Source: Haplosporangium gracile (Eukaryota; Mortierellomycota; Mortierellomycetes; Mortierellales; Mortierellaceae). From it: DNA of 16,622 nt. Below the pieces are notes generated by a model. It was given only the letters and a program-made list of their open reading frames with translations, was not told where the DNA came from and made no database searches. The position numbers were made by a program, and so were the translations under genes. The number at the start of each line of letters is the position of its first letter. Position 1 is the stretch's first letter. The DNA lies in assembly GCA_015499985.1 (NCBI GenBank), contig JAAAUF010000899.1, positions 1 through 16,622 on the forward strand. Reading direction: 5' to 3'. Below, piece by piece: positions 9,405 through 16,622 of the stretch.

Positions 9405-10126
9405 TAGTGTGCCTCGTCGTCATGTCAATGTATCATATTTTCTTTGTTTTCCTTCCTTCCCTTTGAATAAAATAAAGAGGGATGATGCGGACACTATTCT
9501 GATTACGACTGTGGATAGTGGTAGGGCTCTGATCGCCTTTTGTTTATGGTTAGACCTTCTCAGCTATGAAGAATTTGCTCCTCTGCAATTAACAAGACCT
9601 AAAGAAAACTAGTAAAAATATCAGAAGGCGGTCAGAACCCTAGATAGTGATGTATGTATCCTGTTTGTATTTTGAGAACTTATCGTACCCAAGGGGATCG
9701 ACCTGATCGAGCCATGGAATGTTATGAGTTGCAACATGATGATGTGTGTCTTTGCGGAGTATGTTTTTTGGAGCGTTATCGTGTGTCATTTGGTCCGTGC
9801 GGCGTGGAAGAACAAATTATGGAACTATACTAACTTGCTTAACGCTCTATCCTTTCTTCTCGAAAATGACGCAGCCATGATGGGCCAAAGAGATCCTGGG
9901 AAAGATATTTTTGATGCATAGAAGTGCTTGGATATAACTTCTGAGAGTATAACACTATTAAGCAACCACTCTTTTTTTTTTTTTTTATATAAATTACGAC
10001 AAGGGTTGTCCTAATTTTCTCTCCATATTTTCATCTTCAACAACTCAAAAAAAACCATATCACATCGCAACCCTCACAAGTAATCAATTTTCATTTCTTT
10101 TCACAAAGCACAAAACAAATACCATC
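9405..10126. other. Intergenic region after PARN, promoter of the small basic protein gene
   Basis: Two overlapping AATAAA hexamers (9466-9471 and 9470-9475), about 65 bases after the PARN stop, are its likely poly(A) signals. The stretch 9480-9960 holds only short open frames (for example a 65-codon frame at 9724-9921) without recognisable features. I do not call these genes. From 9971 a poly-T tract leads into a TATA box. Confidence 0.6.
9986..9993 (+). promoter_or_regulatory. TATA box (TATATAAA) of the small basic protein gene
   Basis: A perfect TATATAAA directly follows a T14-15 tract and lies about 133 bases ahead of the ATG at 10127. The intervening A/C-rich, G-poor leader (CAAAACAAATACCATC-ATG) looks like the 5'UTR of a strongly expressed fungal gene. 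It is the only clear TATA box seen in front of a gene here. Confidence 0.6.
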
Positions 10127-10567
10127 ATGCCACTTTTCAGTCGTCGCCCCGTCGCTCCCTCAGCCGGCTATCACGCCAGACCTTCCCCCATGACCCGCCT
10201 CAAGCTCATGCTTGCCCCTCGCCGCACCCGCCACACTCACACCACCGGTGGTGCTGCTAACCCAGCAGCAGCCGTCGAACGCGAAGGTCGTCGTGCGAAA
10301 CGACTTTTCACGGGCAGAACCCATGGCACTGCCGGCGTTCCTACAGGTGCTCCACGCCGTCGTAGAGGACTGTTCTCGTCCCGTCGTCATCATCATGGTG
10401 CTGGTGTTGCCGTGCCAGTCGGAAGAGGAGGACGAGGAGGAGGGGCGTATCCCGGTCGTAGTTCGCCGCTTGCGTCGTTGACGGCCTTGTTCTCGAGAAA
10501 GCGTGCCCCTCGTCATCATCAACATGCTGGTGGAGTTGGTGGTGGACGTGCCCACTACGTCGCGTAA
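10127..10567 (+). CDS. Small, very basic Arg/His/Gly-rich protein of unknown function
   Basis: Intronless, 146 aa, with no recognised domain. About a third of the residues are Arg, Lys or His, acidic residues are almost absent (two Glu near 51-53), and no membrane helix is seen. A motif LF[S/T]xR occurs four times, near residues 3, 60, 82 and 121. Each time it is followed within about 5-15 residues by an Ala-Gly or Gly-Ala step, which suggests internal duplication. His runs occur at 88-90 and 130-133. A strong TATA box, a T-tract, an A/C-rich leader and an AATAAA at 10659-10664 support a genuine transcribed gene. Codon choice is C/G-biased at third positions, unlike the AT-rich flanks. Nucleic-acid or polyanion binding would fit the charge but is only inference. 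Confidence 0.7.
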   Translation: MPLFSRRPVAPSAGYHARPSPMTRLKLMLAPRRTRHTHTTGGAANPAAAVEREGRRAKRLFTGRTHGTAGVPTGAPRRRRGLFSSRRHHHGAGVAVPVGRGGRGGGAYPGRSSPLASLTALFSRKRAPRHHQHAGGVGGGRAHYVA

Positions 10568-10759
10568 ATTGTAACTCTTTCTTAATTTGAACTCTTCCAC
10601 AACTTTTAACTCTTTCTAATACTTAATTATTATTATTATTTATTTATTTTTTTCAATCAATAAATATTTTTATATTATTACTATGATCTGATAAAGAAAG
10701 TGGAGGGAGGGAAGGGAGCAAGCAACAAAGATGACATCATAAACCGCTATATCGTTTCC
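10568..10759. terminator. Overlapping 3' ends of the basic protein gene and the ceramidase gene
   Basis: The convergent spacer is 192 bases. AATAAA at 10659-10664 serves the + strand gene. On the - strand, AATAAA at 10639-10644 and 10643-10648 serves the ceramidase. As at 4275-4524, each signal lies beyond the other gene's signal, so the 3'UTRs should overlap. Confidence 0.5.
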
Positions 10760-12283
10760 TTATTCAATCTTCTTGCCAACGGCAACAGGCTTAATGCGAA
10801 CAGCAGGAATAAACCCCTTCCACATCCAAATTTCAGGGCCCATATCCCGGATATCATAATGATAAAACATAATCAACACGGCCTGTGAATAAGCCCCATA
10901 CGCCGACAACAAGCGCCACCACGCATGGAACTGTGGGTTCCATTTCAATATCGATCCCGGACTGACTCCATTGATGTATACACAGAGGTTATAGTCGATT
11001 AACCACACGGTGATGGCGGCGAGCATGGATCCGGCAGTGAGGCGGATGAGACGTGAAACGGTAGGGGAGGTGGGACGGATGGCGCGGTGGGTGGTGTGAA
11101 AAATGCGGAGAAAGACTAGGCCGCCGAGGATCATGGATGCGTAGGTTAGTTGGAAGCTGAGGGATTGGAGGGTTCCTGATGTTGTTGAGAATATCACTGT
11201 TGTTATGGCTATATGTTTGCATAAGAGGTAGAGGGGGAAATGAAAGACGAAAGGGAGGGATTAGTAAGGTCAAAAACGTATAATCAAAGGGGGAAGGGAG
11301 ACAAAAAGAAGCATTGTGAACGAGAGACAACATGCCGATCCAGAGGGTGAGGGTGATAGGGAACCAACGGCCCTGTTTTCCGAAATGGGTCTCGATACAG
11401 ATGAACATTCCAATTGTTGCCGCGTATAGCATGGGCAGTTCATCTATTCAGAATCCACAACCAAAGAAATATGAAAGAGAATAGCGTGTTAGTCAAGGAA
11501 GGATTGTGGACTAAACCGAGCCACCATACACAAGGGGGAAGAAAAAGAAAAAGGAACCCTCATTGCACCATAACAATGCATTGTTTGTGTGATCCTTCAT
11601 TCCCGCTGACCGGCTGTCCCGGAGAAAAACACCTGTTTTCGGAGAAACACAAAAGCCATTTGTCCATCCGCATCCAAAAATTCCATCCCTCCTTCCTTCC
11701 TTTTGTAAATCCAAAAGTCTGCTCTAAAACTTTTCTTCCTTCTTTTTCTTCCCATCTTCTTTTCTTCCCTTCTCAAAAAAAAACGGTCCTTACCAAGGAG
11801 CTGCATTTTATGCCGGAGAGTGCCATGAAAAAGAGTCGATCCCACACCAATAGTAAAAAACGCCTGCATCAACAAAGTCATCCTGCGCTCCTTGTATGAG
11901 GCCAAGTTCATGTAACCTATGGCTGCCAAAGTTGCGATGAGGATACTTGATGTGCTGTTCCAGAATCTAATCGATCGATAATAAATAAAGGGAAAAGAGA
12001 GGAAAGGTGGAAAGAAGGAGTTGAGTCTCTCCTGGATAAAGACGGAGAATAATCAAATTTCCATGACAAAAAAGAAAGAAAAAAAAAAGGAAGGAAGGAA
12101 GGAATGGATTCCTCGCATGGCGAAAGAGAGATGGCAGAATGAGGAGAAGAGTAGAAGGGTGGTTACGTACTCGGCGATGTAGTCAGAGACGGTATAATTG
12201 TTCTCGCACCAGTCGATTGATGCGGTATTGAGCGACCAGTAGCCCACCTTGTCAAAAGCCGGAGACACAGACGTTGGGGCCAT
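10760..12283 (-). CDS. Alkaline ceramidase (ACER/YPC1 family), one zinc ligand replaced
   Basis: Four exons on the - strand, 12283-12171, 11966-11794, 11443-11336 and 11208-10760, give 280 aa, a usual length for this seven-helix ER/Golgi membrane hydrolase. The family splits ceramide into sphingoid base and fatty acid. The calcium site is intact: D24, W25, E27, N29 and E38 (IDWCENNY...IAEF). S81, H85 (GSTLFH) and D96 (LLDELPM) are present. In the last helix the usual HxxxH zinc pair reads HAWWR: H226 is kept, but the second ligand is R230 (codon CGC, 10913-10915). Activity is therefore doubtful, or altered. Intron 3 (11335-11209) needs a GC donor. It fits the exon boundary of the neighbouring ceramidase copy, whose equivalent exon is also 108 nt. 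The other introns are GT-AG (204 and 350 nt). Confidence 0.88.
11209..11335 (-). other. GC-AG intron in the ceramidase gene
   Basis: On the - strand, exon 3 ends in ATCG and the intron begins GCATGT and ends ATATAG. No GT in reading range both keeps frame with this acceptor and has a good donor consensus. The only phase-compatible GT is the weak GTCTCC 21 nt downstream. The broken neighbour copy has a canonical GTAAGC at the matching place, after an exon of the same 108-nt length. An ACTAAT branch-point-like sequence lies within the intron. Confidence 0.65.
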
Positions 12284-13013
12284 TCCTTTTTTTGTTCCTG
12301 AAGTGTGGAAGTCTTTTGGAGTGTGAATGTGTATTGAGTGGAGAGGAAAAATGAAACGAGAGCAAGGGTTGGTGCGTGTGAAGAAGGTGGCGAAAGGAAT
12401 GTAGAGATAAGAGAGAAGAGAGAAGAGAGAAGAAAGAAGAGAGTGAGAAAAGACAAAACAGACAGCGATCAGTGCTCTTTGCCTCTACAAGAGCTCGTTT
12501 TATTAAGTTTAAAAAGCAATAACCGGTTTTCTCGTGGAGTAAATCCATTGGTCTTTGCAAGCGGGCTGGAGATTCTTCTGTCCTTATGTCCTTATTGATC
12601 CTGCCCTTATCGCCTTTACCTCGGCGCGTGCACATACATTAATCCTGTAGGATAAGAGACCGTTCCCTCTTGAGTGGATTCCTATGTGACTGGTTGAATA
12701 TTTCACTTGAGGCTGGCGATGGGTTTCGTTATGTATCTTTGTATATCGCGTGCGGTTTGTGTCAAAGTAAGTAGGTTCTGCTCACAAGTTCGCTTCATCA
12801 TTATTCTACCGCTTTGTTACATTGCAAAGGTCATATTTTGCAGTTCAGATCTTTTTCGTATTTTTGGTATCAATGGTGCGCATTTCTCTTCTACATTTTT
12901 CACACAACTCGTTGCAAACTCATATCTCACGGCAACAACATGTCATTTCTCTCGGGATATTCATAATCTATACTACCATCGCGTTACATTTTTTTTTGTT
13001 TCCACCCTTCTCT
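12284..13013. other. Intergenic region between the two ceramidase copies
   Basis: Next to the intact ceramidase start, the - strand is pyrimidine-rich (the + strand shows AGAGAGAAG repeats at about 12407-12460), the same promoter style as ahead of the other genes. The rest (about 12480-13000) is AT-rich with short open frames only. No gene, RNA or repeat is recognised there. Confidence 0.5.
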
Positions 13014-13665
13014 CTAAGCAACTCTCTTGCCGACGGACTTGAGAGTGACAGTGGACAGGAAACCCTTCCACAGCACAATCTCAGGCCCCATCTCGCGCAT
13101 ATCATAGTGGTAGTACATGATCAATACCGACTGACTGTAAAGCCCAAAGGCCGAAAAGAAATGCTACCAGGTGTGGAACTGTGGGCTTCACCTCAGGACC
13201 AACTCCAATGACGTAAATGCACAGTCTGTAATAGATCAACCAGACAGTGCCAGTGGCAATGAGACTGGCCGTGATGAGACGGATGAGATGAGAGGCGGCG
13301 GCGTTGGGAAGGATGGTGCGGCGGTAGACGTGGAAGATGCGGAGAAAGTAGAAGCCACCGAGGATCATGCAGACGTAGTTGATTTGAAAGCTGACGAATT
13401 GAAGGGTTCCTGAGATTGTTGAAAAATGATCGTTGTACGCTAGTTTGTGGGAGGGGCAAGGAAAGGAAAAAAGGAATAGGGAGGCATTAGTATAAGAGGT
13501 CAGAGCGTAGAAGCGAAGGAAGCACTTGGCAAGTAACATAAATAAGACACTGCTTACAGAGCCAGGCGGTGAGGGCCATGGGGAACCAACGACCCTGTTT
13601 TCCAAAGTGAATTTCAATGCAGATAAGCATACCAACCGTCATCGAGTACAGCATTGGCAATTCGT
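13014..13665 (-). pseudogene. Truncated, frameshifted alkaline ceramidase copy
   Basis: Two exons equivalent to exons 3 and 4 of the intact neighbour remain: 13665-13558 (108 nt, same length) and 13439-13014, joined by a canonical GTAAGC-CTAG intron of 118 nt. Exon 3 starts with ACGAATTGCC, giving DELPML, and keeps the GKQGRWFP motif. Nothing like exons 1 or 2 (calcium site, GSxxxFH) is found between here and the next gene. Near 13185-13191 a net loss of 5 bases relative to the intact copy shifts the frame. In the restored downstream frame the HAWWH motif reads H-T-W-stop-H, with TAG at 13164-13166. The conserved WxxD of the penultimate helix is also lost (WLIYYRLC, against WLIDYNLC in the intact copy). 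Past the TAG the sequence still reads like a ceramidase tail (YYHYDMREMGPEI) to a stop at 13014-13016. Confidence 0.82.
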
Positions 13666-14153
13666 CTATGACAGAACTATAAGAATGAATGGACAGGGAA
13701 ATTGCCAGGCAAATGAAAAAAAGGAGCAAAAAGGCAATTGCTCGAAATTTAGCCAAAATGAGGACCTAGACGAGGCTGAGCTGGTTGACGTCTTGAATGG
13801 TTGGGGGGTAGTGTCTCCATCCCCACATGAAAAAAAAAAAAATGCGAATGAGTGGTTAAACATGAACTGAGTTTGGATTTTCGCTCCTTTGCCTAAAGAA
13901 GATAACGAAGAAAAAAGTTTTTTCTTTTCTTCTCTCCTTTTTTTGTTATTTATCTCTCCGACTGAAAATCATACCCATGTCACTCTTTCTTCTTCCTCAC
14001 TCATCACCACCCTCTGTCCATTTACAACAACAACAGGACACTCAGCCAACTACAACCTAATCAACAGCCAGGGACAAGGAGAAAACAAAAGCAAACGAAA
14101 ACCCGACCACAGACAAAAGCTCATTACCTACAACACGCAACAAACGACCAGCA
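13666..14153. other. Region between the ceramidase remnant and the nucleotidyltransferase gene
   Basis: Exons 1-2 of the broken ceramidase would be expected here, but no trace is recognisable. Instead there is AT-rich sequence with an A13 tract at about 13829-13841. From about 13910 there is a CT-rich then A/C-rich leader ending AACGACCAGCA-ATG, typical of the 5'UTR of the + strand gene. No TATA box was recognised. Confidence 0.5.
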
Positions 14154-16389
14154 ATGAAGGTCAACCGCCGCCATTTCGTCGGCATTCTGTACGACGTCTG
14201 CTTGTTCGAATACGCTTCCCATGTCGGCGTAGATCAGCACCACATACTCGCTTTAGCAGACCTCGCAGACACCTTTGCCTTTGTCGCCGAATTTTACAAG
14301 CACAACCGACCCCTCATGGATATTCCCTGCGACCAATTTATCACACGCAACCAGCTCCACACCGTCATCGGATTACTTGACTATATCGAGGAGATGGAAA
14401 CAGGCGCCTACGAGATTTTTCCTCGCAATGTTGAGATCAGAGAGGATGCTCCTTCGTTTGCTTCTTCGTCCTCCATGAAAAGAGATCGTCGGAAACAACA
14501 GGAATCGTCAAGCAGGGACCAGCAGCTAGAGCGCGAGCGTGGATTGATAAAGTCCAGGAGTGCACTCGACATGTTTGTTCGCCCTGAACAGAGCTGGTCG
14601 GCCGACATTTACAGCCACCGAGGTCACGATCCCCATCAAGATAACGACACAGATCTGGATGACGAATACTCGATTGTCATTCCTGGACTCTCTAAGACCG
14701 ACATCCAAACGTTTTTGTGGGAATACGCATATATGCCCGAGGAGTATCAGGACGACATTGCGACTCTTATTCGGTACCTGAGGCGGGACGAGTGGATGAT
14801 GAATGGCTCCAAGGGGTCGATCGTGACGTTCGACTGGGGTCTCGAGGGCGTGCAAAAGTATACCAAGGAGTACAATCAGAACAAGATCCACAAGGTCGAG
14901 ATACGGGAGCAAGAAGAGGCCAAGAAGGCACAGGAGGCCACCCAGCAGCTTCAGGAGGCATGGAATCGTCAGCAGGAAGCAGCGCGGGAACAGGAAACGG
15001 CACTGCGGATCAAAACCACGGATGACTTTATTTGGCGCCTGCACAAGGTAGCCATCAAGGCGTATTTTTGATATGTATGTTTATTTGCCAGTTAAGTTTA
15101 TTCGTGGACTTTAACATTTTGATTCTTCCCACCATTTCAATAGTCGTTGTTTATTTCTGCAGAGGACACGGCTGCCATTGACGACTTTGTCAAGACCCTT
15201 GAGGCGGAACTCAGTGAATATTTTGACTTTTGCTTCTTGGCACTCGTACCTGTTGGGTAAGATATATGTACATCAATGAGCGGCACATGACGTAGTCCAC
15301 GTTGTAACTTGATCCGGCACTCACCATATTTTTATTTTCCGGAATTACAATAGGTCTTTTGCAACAGGATCGCACACTCGCTACAGTGACCTTGATCTCA
15401 CGTTGACGGGAAATACCAAAAACATCACCGTGTCGGCTCTTACGGCTGCGCTGCGACATTTCAACTATGAAAACGTGGTAATATCGGAACTTCGCGCACA
15501 ACCTCCTCAACCCTCGACATCAACCTCAGCGACAGCAACAACACCATCAATACCTCACCCTTTCGTCACATTTGTCGATCCCAGGACAGAAACAACGTGC
15601 CACATTAGTCTGAATGATCCCTTGGCCATCTACCGCTCGAAACTGGTCTATACTTACAACATGGCCGAGCCACGATTCTGCCCCGTCTTTTTGGCACTGA
15701 AGCGTCTTGCTGTTCAAAGACACCTTATTTCAGGATCCGTGCATCAGGACCAACATCGACCCGTTCCTCTCGGAAGCTATGCACTCGCCCTCATGCTGAT
15801 CACGTTCCTGCAGACGGAGAACCCGCCATTGCTGCCCAAGCTGCAACAGACCCCGTTGGAAGAAGAAGATCGACCGCTGAAGGAGACGATTGTCCAGGGG
15901 ATCGACTGTTCGTTTGACCGGGATTGGAAGTATCACCTTGGGCTGGGAGCCGGGAACTCGAAGGGCGTTGCCGAGCTACTGATGGATTTCTGTCGGTTCT
16001 TTGGATACGTGTTTGACTATGAGTCCAAGGAGGTTAACGCCAGGATAGGAGCCTTCCGGTGGAGACCCGATGTCTCATCCAAGAGTGGGACTACCGGCAA
16101 TCTGTCATCCCTTGCAGCCGCATTACCGCCAACAACAGCAAGCACCAACTCAGGGACGGCAGCGACTTCGTCAACATCATCTCAGAGTGCTGCCTCTTCT
16201 TCTTCATCGCTTTCTGTGTCGAAGGAGTCAGGTCCTATCACGTTTCATGTCATGGATCCGTTTGTCATGGGGATGAATATCACCGCAGTTTGCCGTGGGG
16301 ACCAAGTCCGGATGGTCAAAGAATGCTTCCAGGAGGTCTATGAAGCACTGAACGAAGGCGACATTAATCACGTCTTCTCCAAGTCATGA
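14154..16389 (+). CDS. Non-canonical poly(A)/poly(U) polymerase family protein (Cid1/Trf4/PAPD superfamily), probably catalytically impaired
   Basis: Three exons, 14154-15047, 15144-15256 and 15354-16389, give 680 aa. The first acceptor (TAG at 15141-15143) is the likelier of two in-frame choices; the other ends at 15164. The N-terminal 300 residues have no domain I recognise and end in a Gln/Glu-rich probable coiled coil (about 240-290). The nucleotidyltransferase core starts with GSFATG at 336-341, followed by the first two metal-binding Asp, D348 and D350 (YSDLDLTL). The third Asp, normally in a C-D-I/L-x-x-N-N-type strand, is H419 (TCHISLND, codon CAC 15601-15603). The central helical domain (GSYALAL...FLQ...LP) and the PAP-associated domain (about 539-575) follow, then the nucleotide-recognition DPF..N motif at 637-643, after a Ser/Thr-rich linker. 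Active relatives add A or U tails to RNA. Without the third Asp this one may be a pseudoenzyme or scaffold. Confidence 0.85.
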
Positions 16390-16399
16390 GCTCTCTCTT

Positions 16400-16405
16400 A
16401 ATAAA
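16400..16405 (+). terminator. Poly(A) signal AATAAA of the nucleotidyltransferase gene
   Basis: A canonical AATAAA lies 11 bases after the stop codon at 16387-16389, followed by a T-rich stretch (TTTTTTGCAT). The spacing implies a very short 3'UTR. Confidence 0.6.
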
Positions 16406-16436
16406 CCTATCTCTCGATTGTTTTTTGCATACAGCA

Positions 16437-16517
16437 ATGGACGTTGACTTTTCGGAGCTGCAGCAGCAAACGCAGCATACGCGATCAAAACTTATATATG
16501 AGTCTTCTTTCACGTGA
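16437..16517 (+). other. Small downstream ORF of 26 codons
   Basis: An ATG at 16437 follows a good acceptor-like TTTTTTGCATACAG and opens 26 codons (start MDVDFSELQQQTQHTRSKL) to a TGA. The composition is mixed and amphipathic rather than repetitive. It could be a chance ORF, the start of another gene's exon, or an alternative 3' exon of the preceding gene, but no matching strong donor was found. I do not call it a gene. Confidence 0.2.
16510..16517. promoter_or_regulatory. E-box palindrome TCACGTGA
   Basis: A perfect 8-bp palindrome centred on CACGTG, the core site of bHLH factors such as Cbf1 and Pho4 in fungi. It lies after the nucleotidyltransferase gene and near AT-rich TATATA, so it could belong to the promoter of a gene to the right of the window. 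Functional use is inferred. Confidence 0.35.
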
Positions 16518-16622
16518 TTATATTTATGGATAGGCTGCAAGAACTAGATATCTTCAAATTTTCAACGGTGTCCTAAATCAGGGGAATTTAAGCTCTCAGC
16601 CCGTCTCCCCAGAAGTTATGCT

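Noticed and set aside
9724..9921. 65-codon + strand frame after the PARN gene
   Set aside because: It is short, with no homology I recognise, no promoter or poly(A) context of its own, and AT-rich intergenic composition.
10160..10600. 146-codon - strand frame opposite the small basic protein gene
   Set aside because: Its length mirrors the + strand gene, but it has Ser/Thr/Met-rich repeats and no promoter. The + strand has the TATA box, leader and poly(A) signal.
11444..11793. Possible extra exon or nested gene in the 350-nt ceramidase intron 2
   Set aside because: The flanking exons join directly into the conserved MQLLDELPM motif, leaving no room for an exon. The open frames inside are A/T-tract driven.
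13102..13635. 177-codon continuous - strand frame through the second ceramidase copy as a working gene
   Set aside because: It reads through a clear intron, starts in intron sequence, and ends in an out-of-frame tail after the frameshift. Homology to the intact copy shows it is a remnant.

Overview
The window is genomic DNA from a filamentous fungus. The genes carry short spliceosomal introns (about 95-350 nt, GT-AG apart from one GC-AG), the AACAAC-ATG start context recurs, pyrimidine-rich tracts lie ahead of the starts, and poly(A) signals follow the stops. Protein style and gene structure suggest an early-diverging lineage, probably Mortierellomycota. That placement is an inference, not proven here.

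Layout, left to right. (1) 1-2065 has no gene I can support. It is T/C-rich and holds diverged repeats, an unusual cluster of TTTTGACA motifs (often as inverted pairs) and CT-rich and ATTC microsatellites. (2) 2066-4274 (+): a ZRC1/COT1-type vacuolar zinc/H+ antiporter of the cation diffusion facilitator family, four exons. (3) 4525-5807 (-): a Sis1/DNAJB1-type class B J-protein, two exons, convergent with the transporter. (4) 6505-9404 (+): a PARN-type poly(A)-specific ribonuclease, five exons, divergent from the J-protein gene and preceded by a 21-codon upstream ORF. (5) 10127-10567 (+): a small, very basic Arg/His/Gly-rich protein of unknown function with a TATA box and a repeated LF[S/T]xR motif. 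(6) 10760-12283 (-): an alkaline ceramidase, four exons, with one expected zinc-ligand His replaced by Arg and one GC-AG intron. (7) 13014-13665 (-): a 5'-truncated, frameshifted second ceramidase copy holding only the last two exons. (8) 14154-16389 (+): a non-canonical poly(A)/poly(U) polymerase (Cid1/Trf4/PAPD superfamily), three exons, whose third catalytic Asp is His. 16390-16622 is downstream flank with a small ORF and a CACGTG site.

The genes are separate housekeeping functions (metal homeostasis, chaperoning, RNA 3'-end turnover, sphingolipid breakdown), not an operon-like system. The features most worth a second look are a deadenylase and a probably inactive tailing enzyme in one neighbourhood, a decaying ceramidase pair in which the intact copy lacks a zinc ligand, and the left-hand repeat/TTTTGACA region. 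I found no CRISPR array, tRNA, rRNA or intact mobile element.
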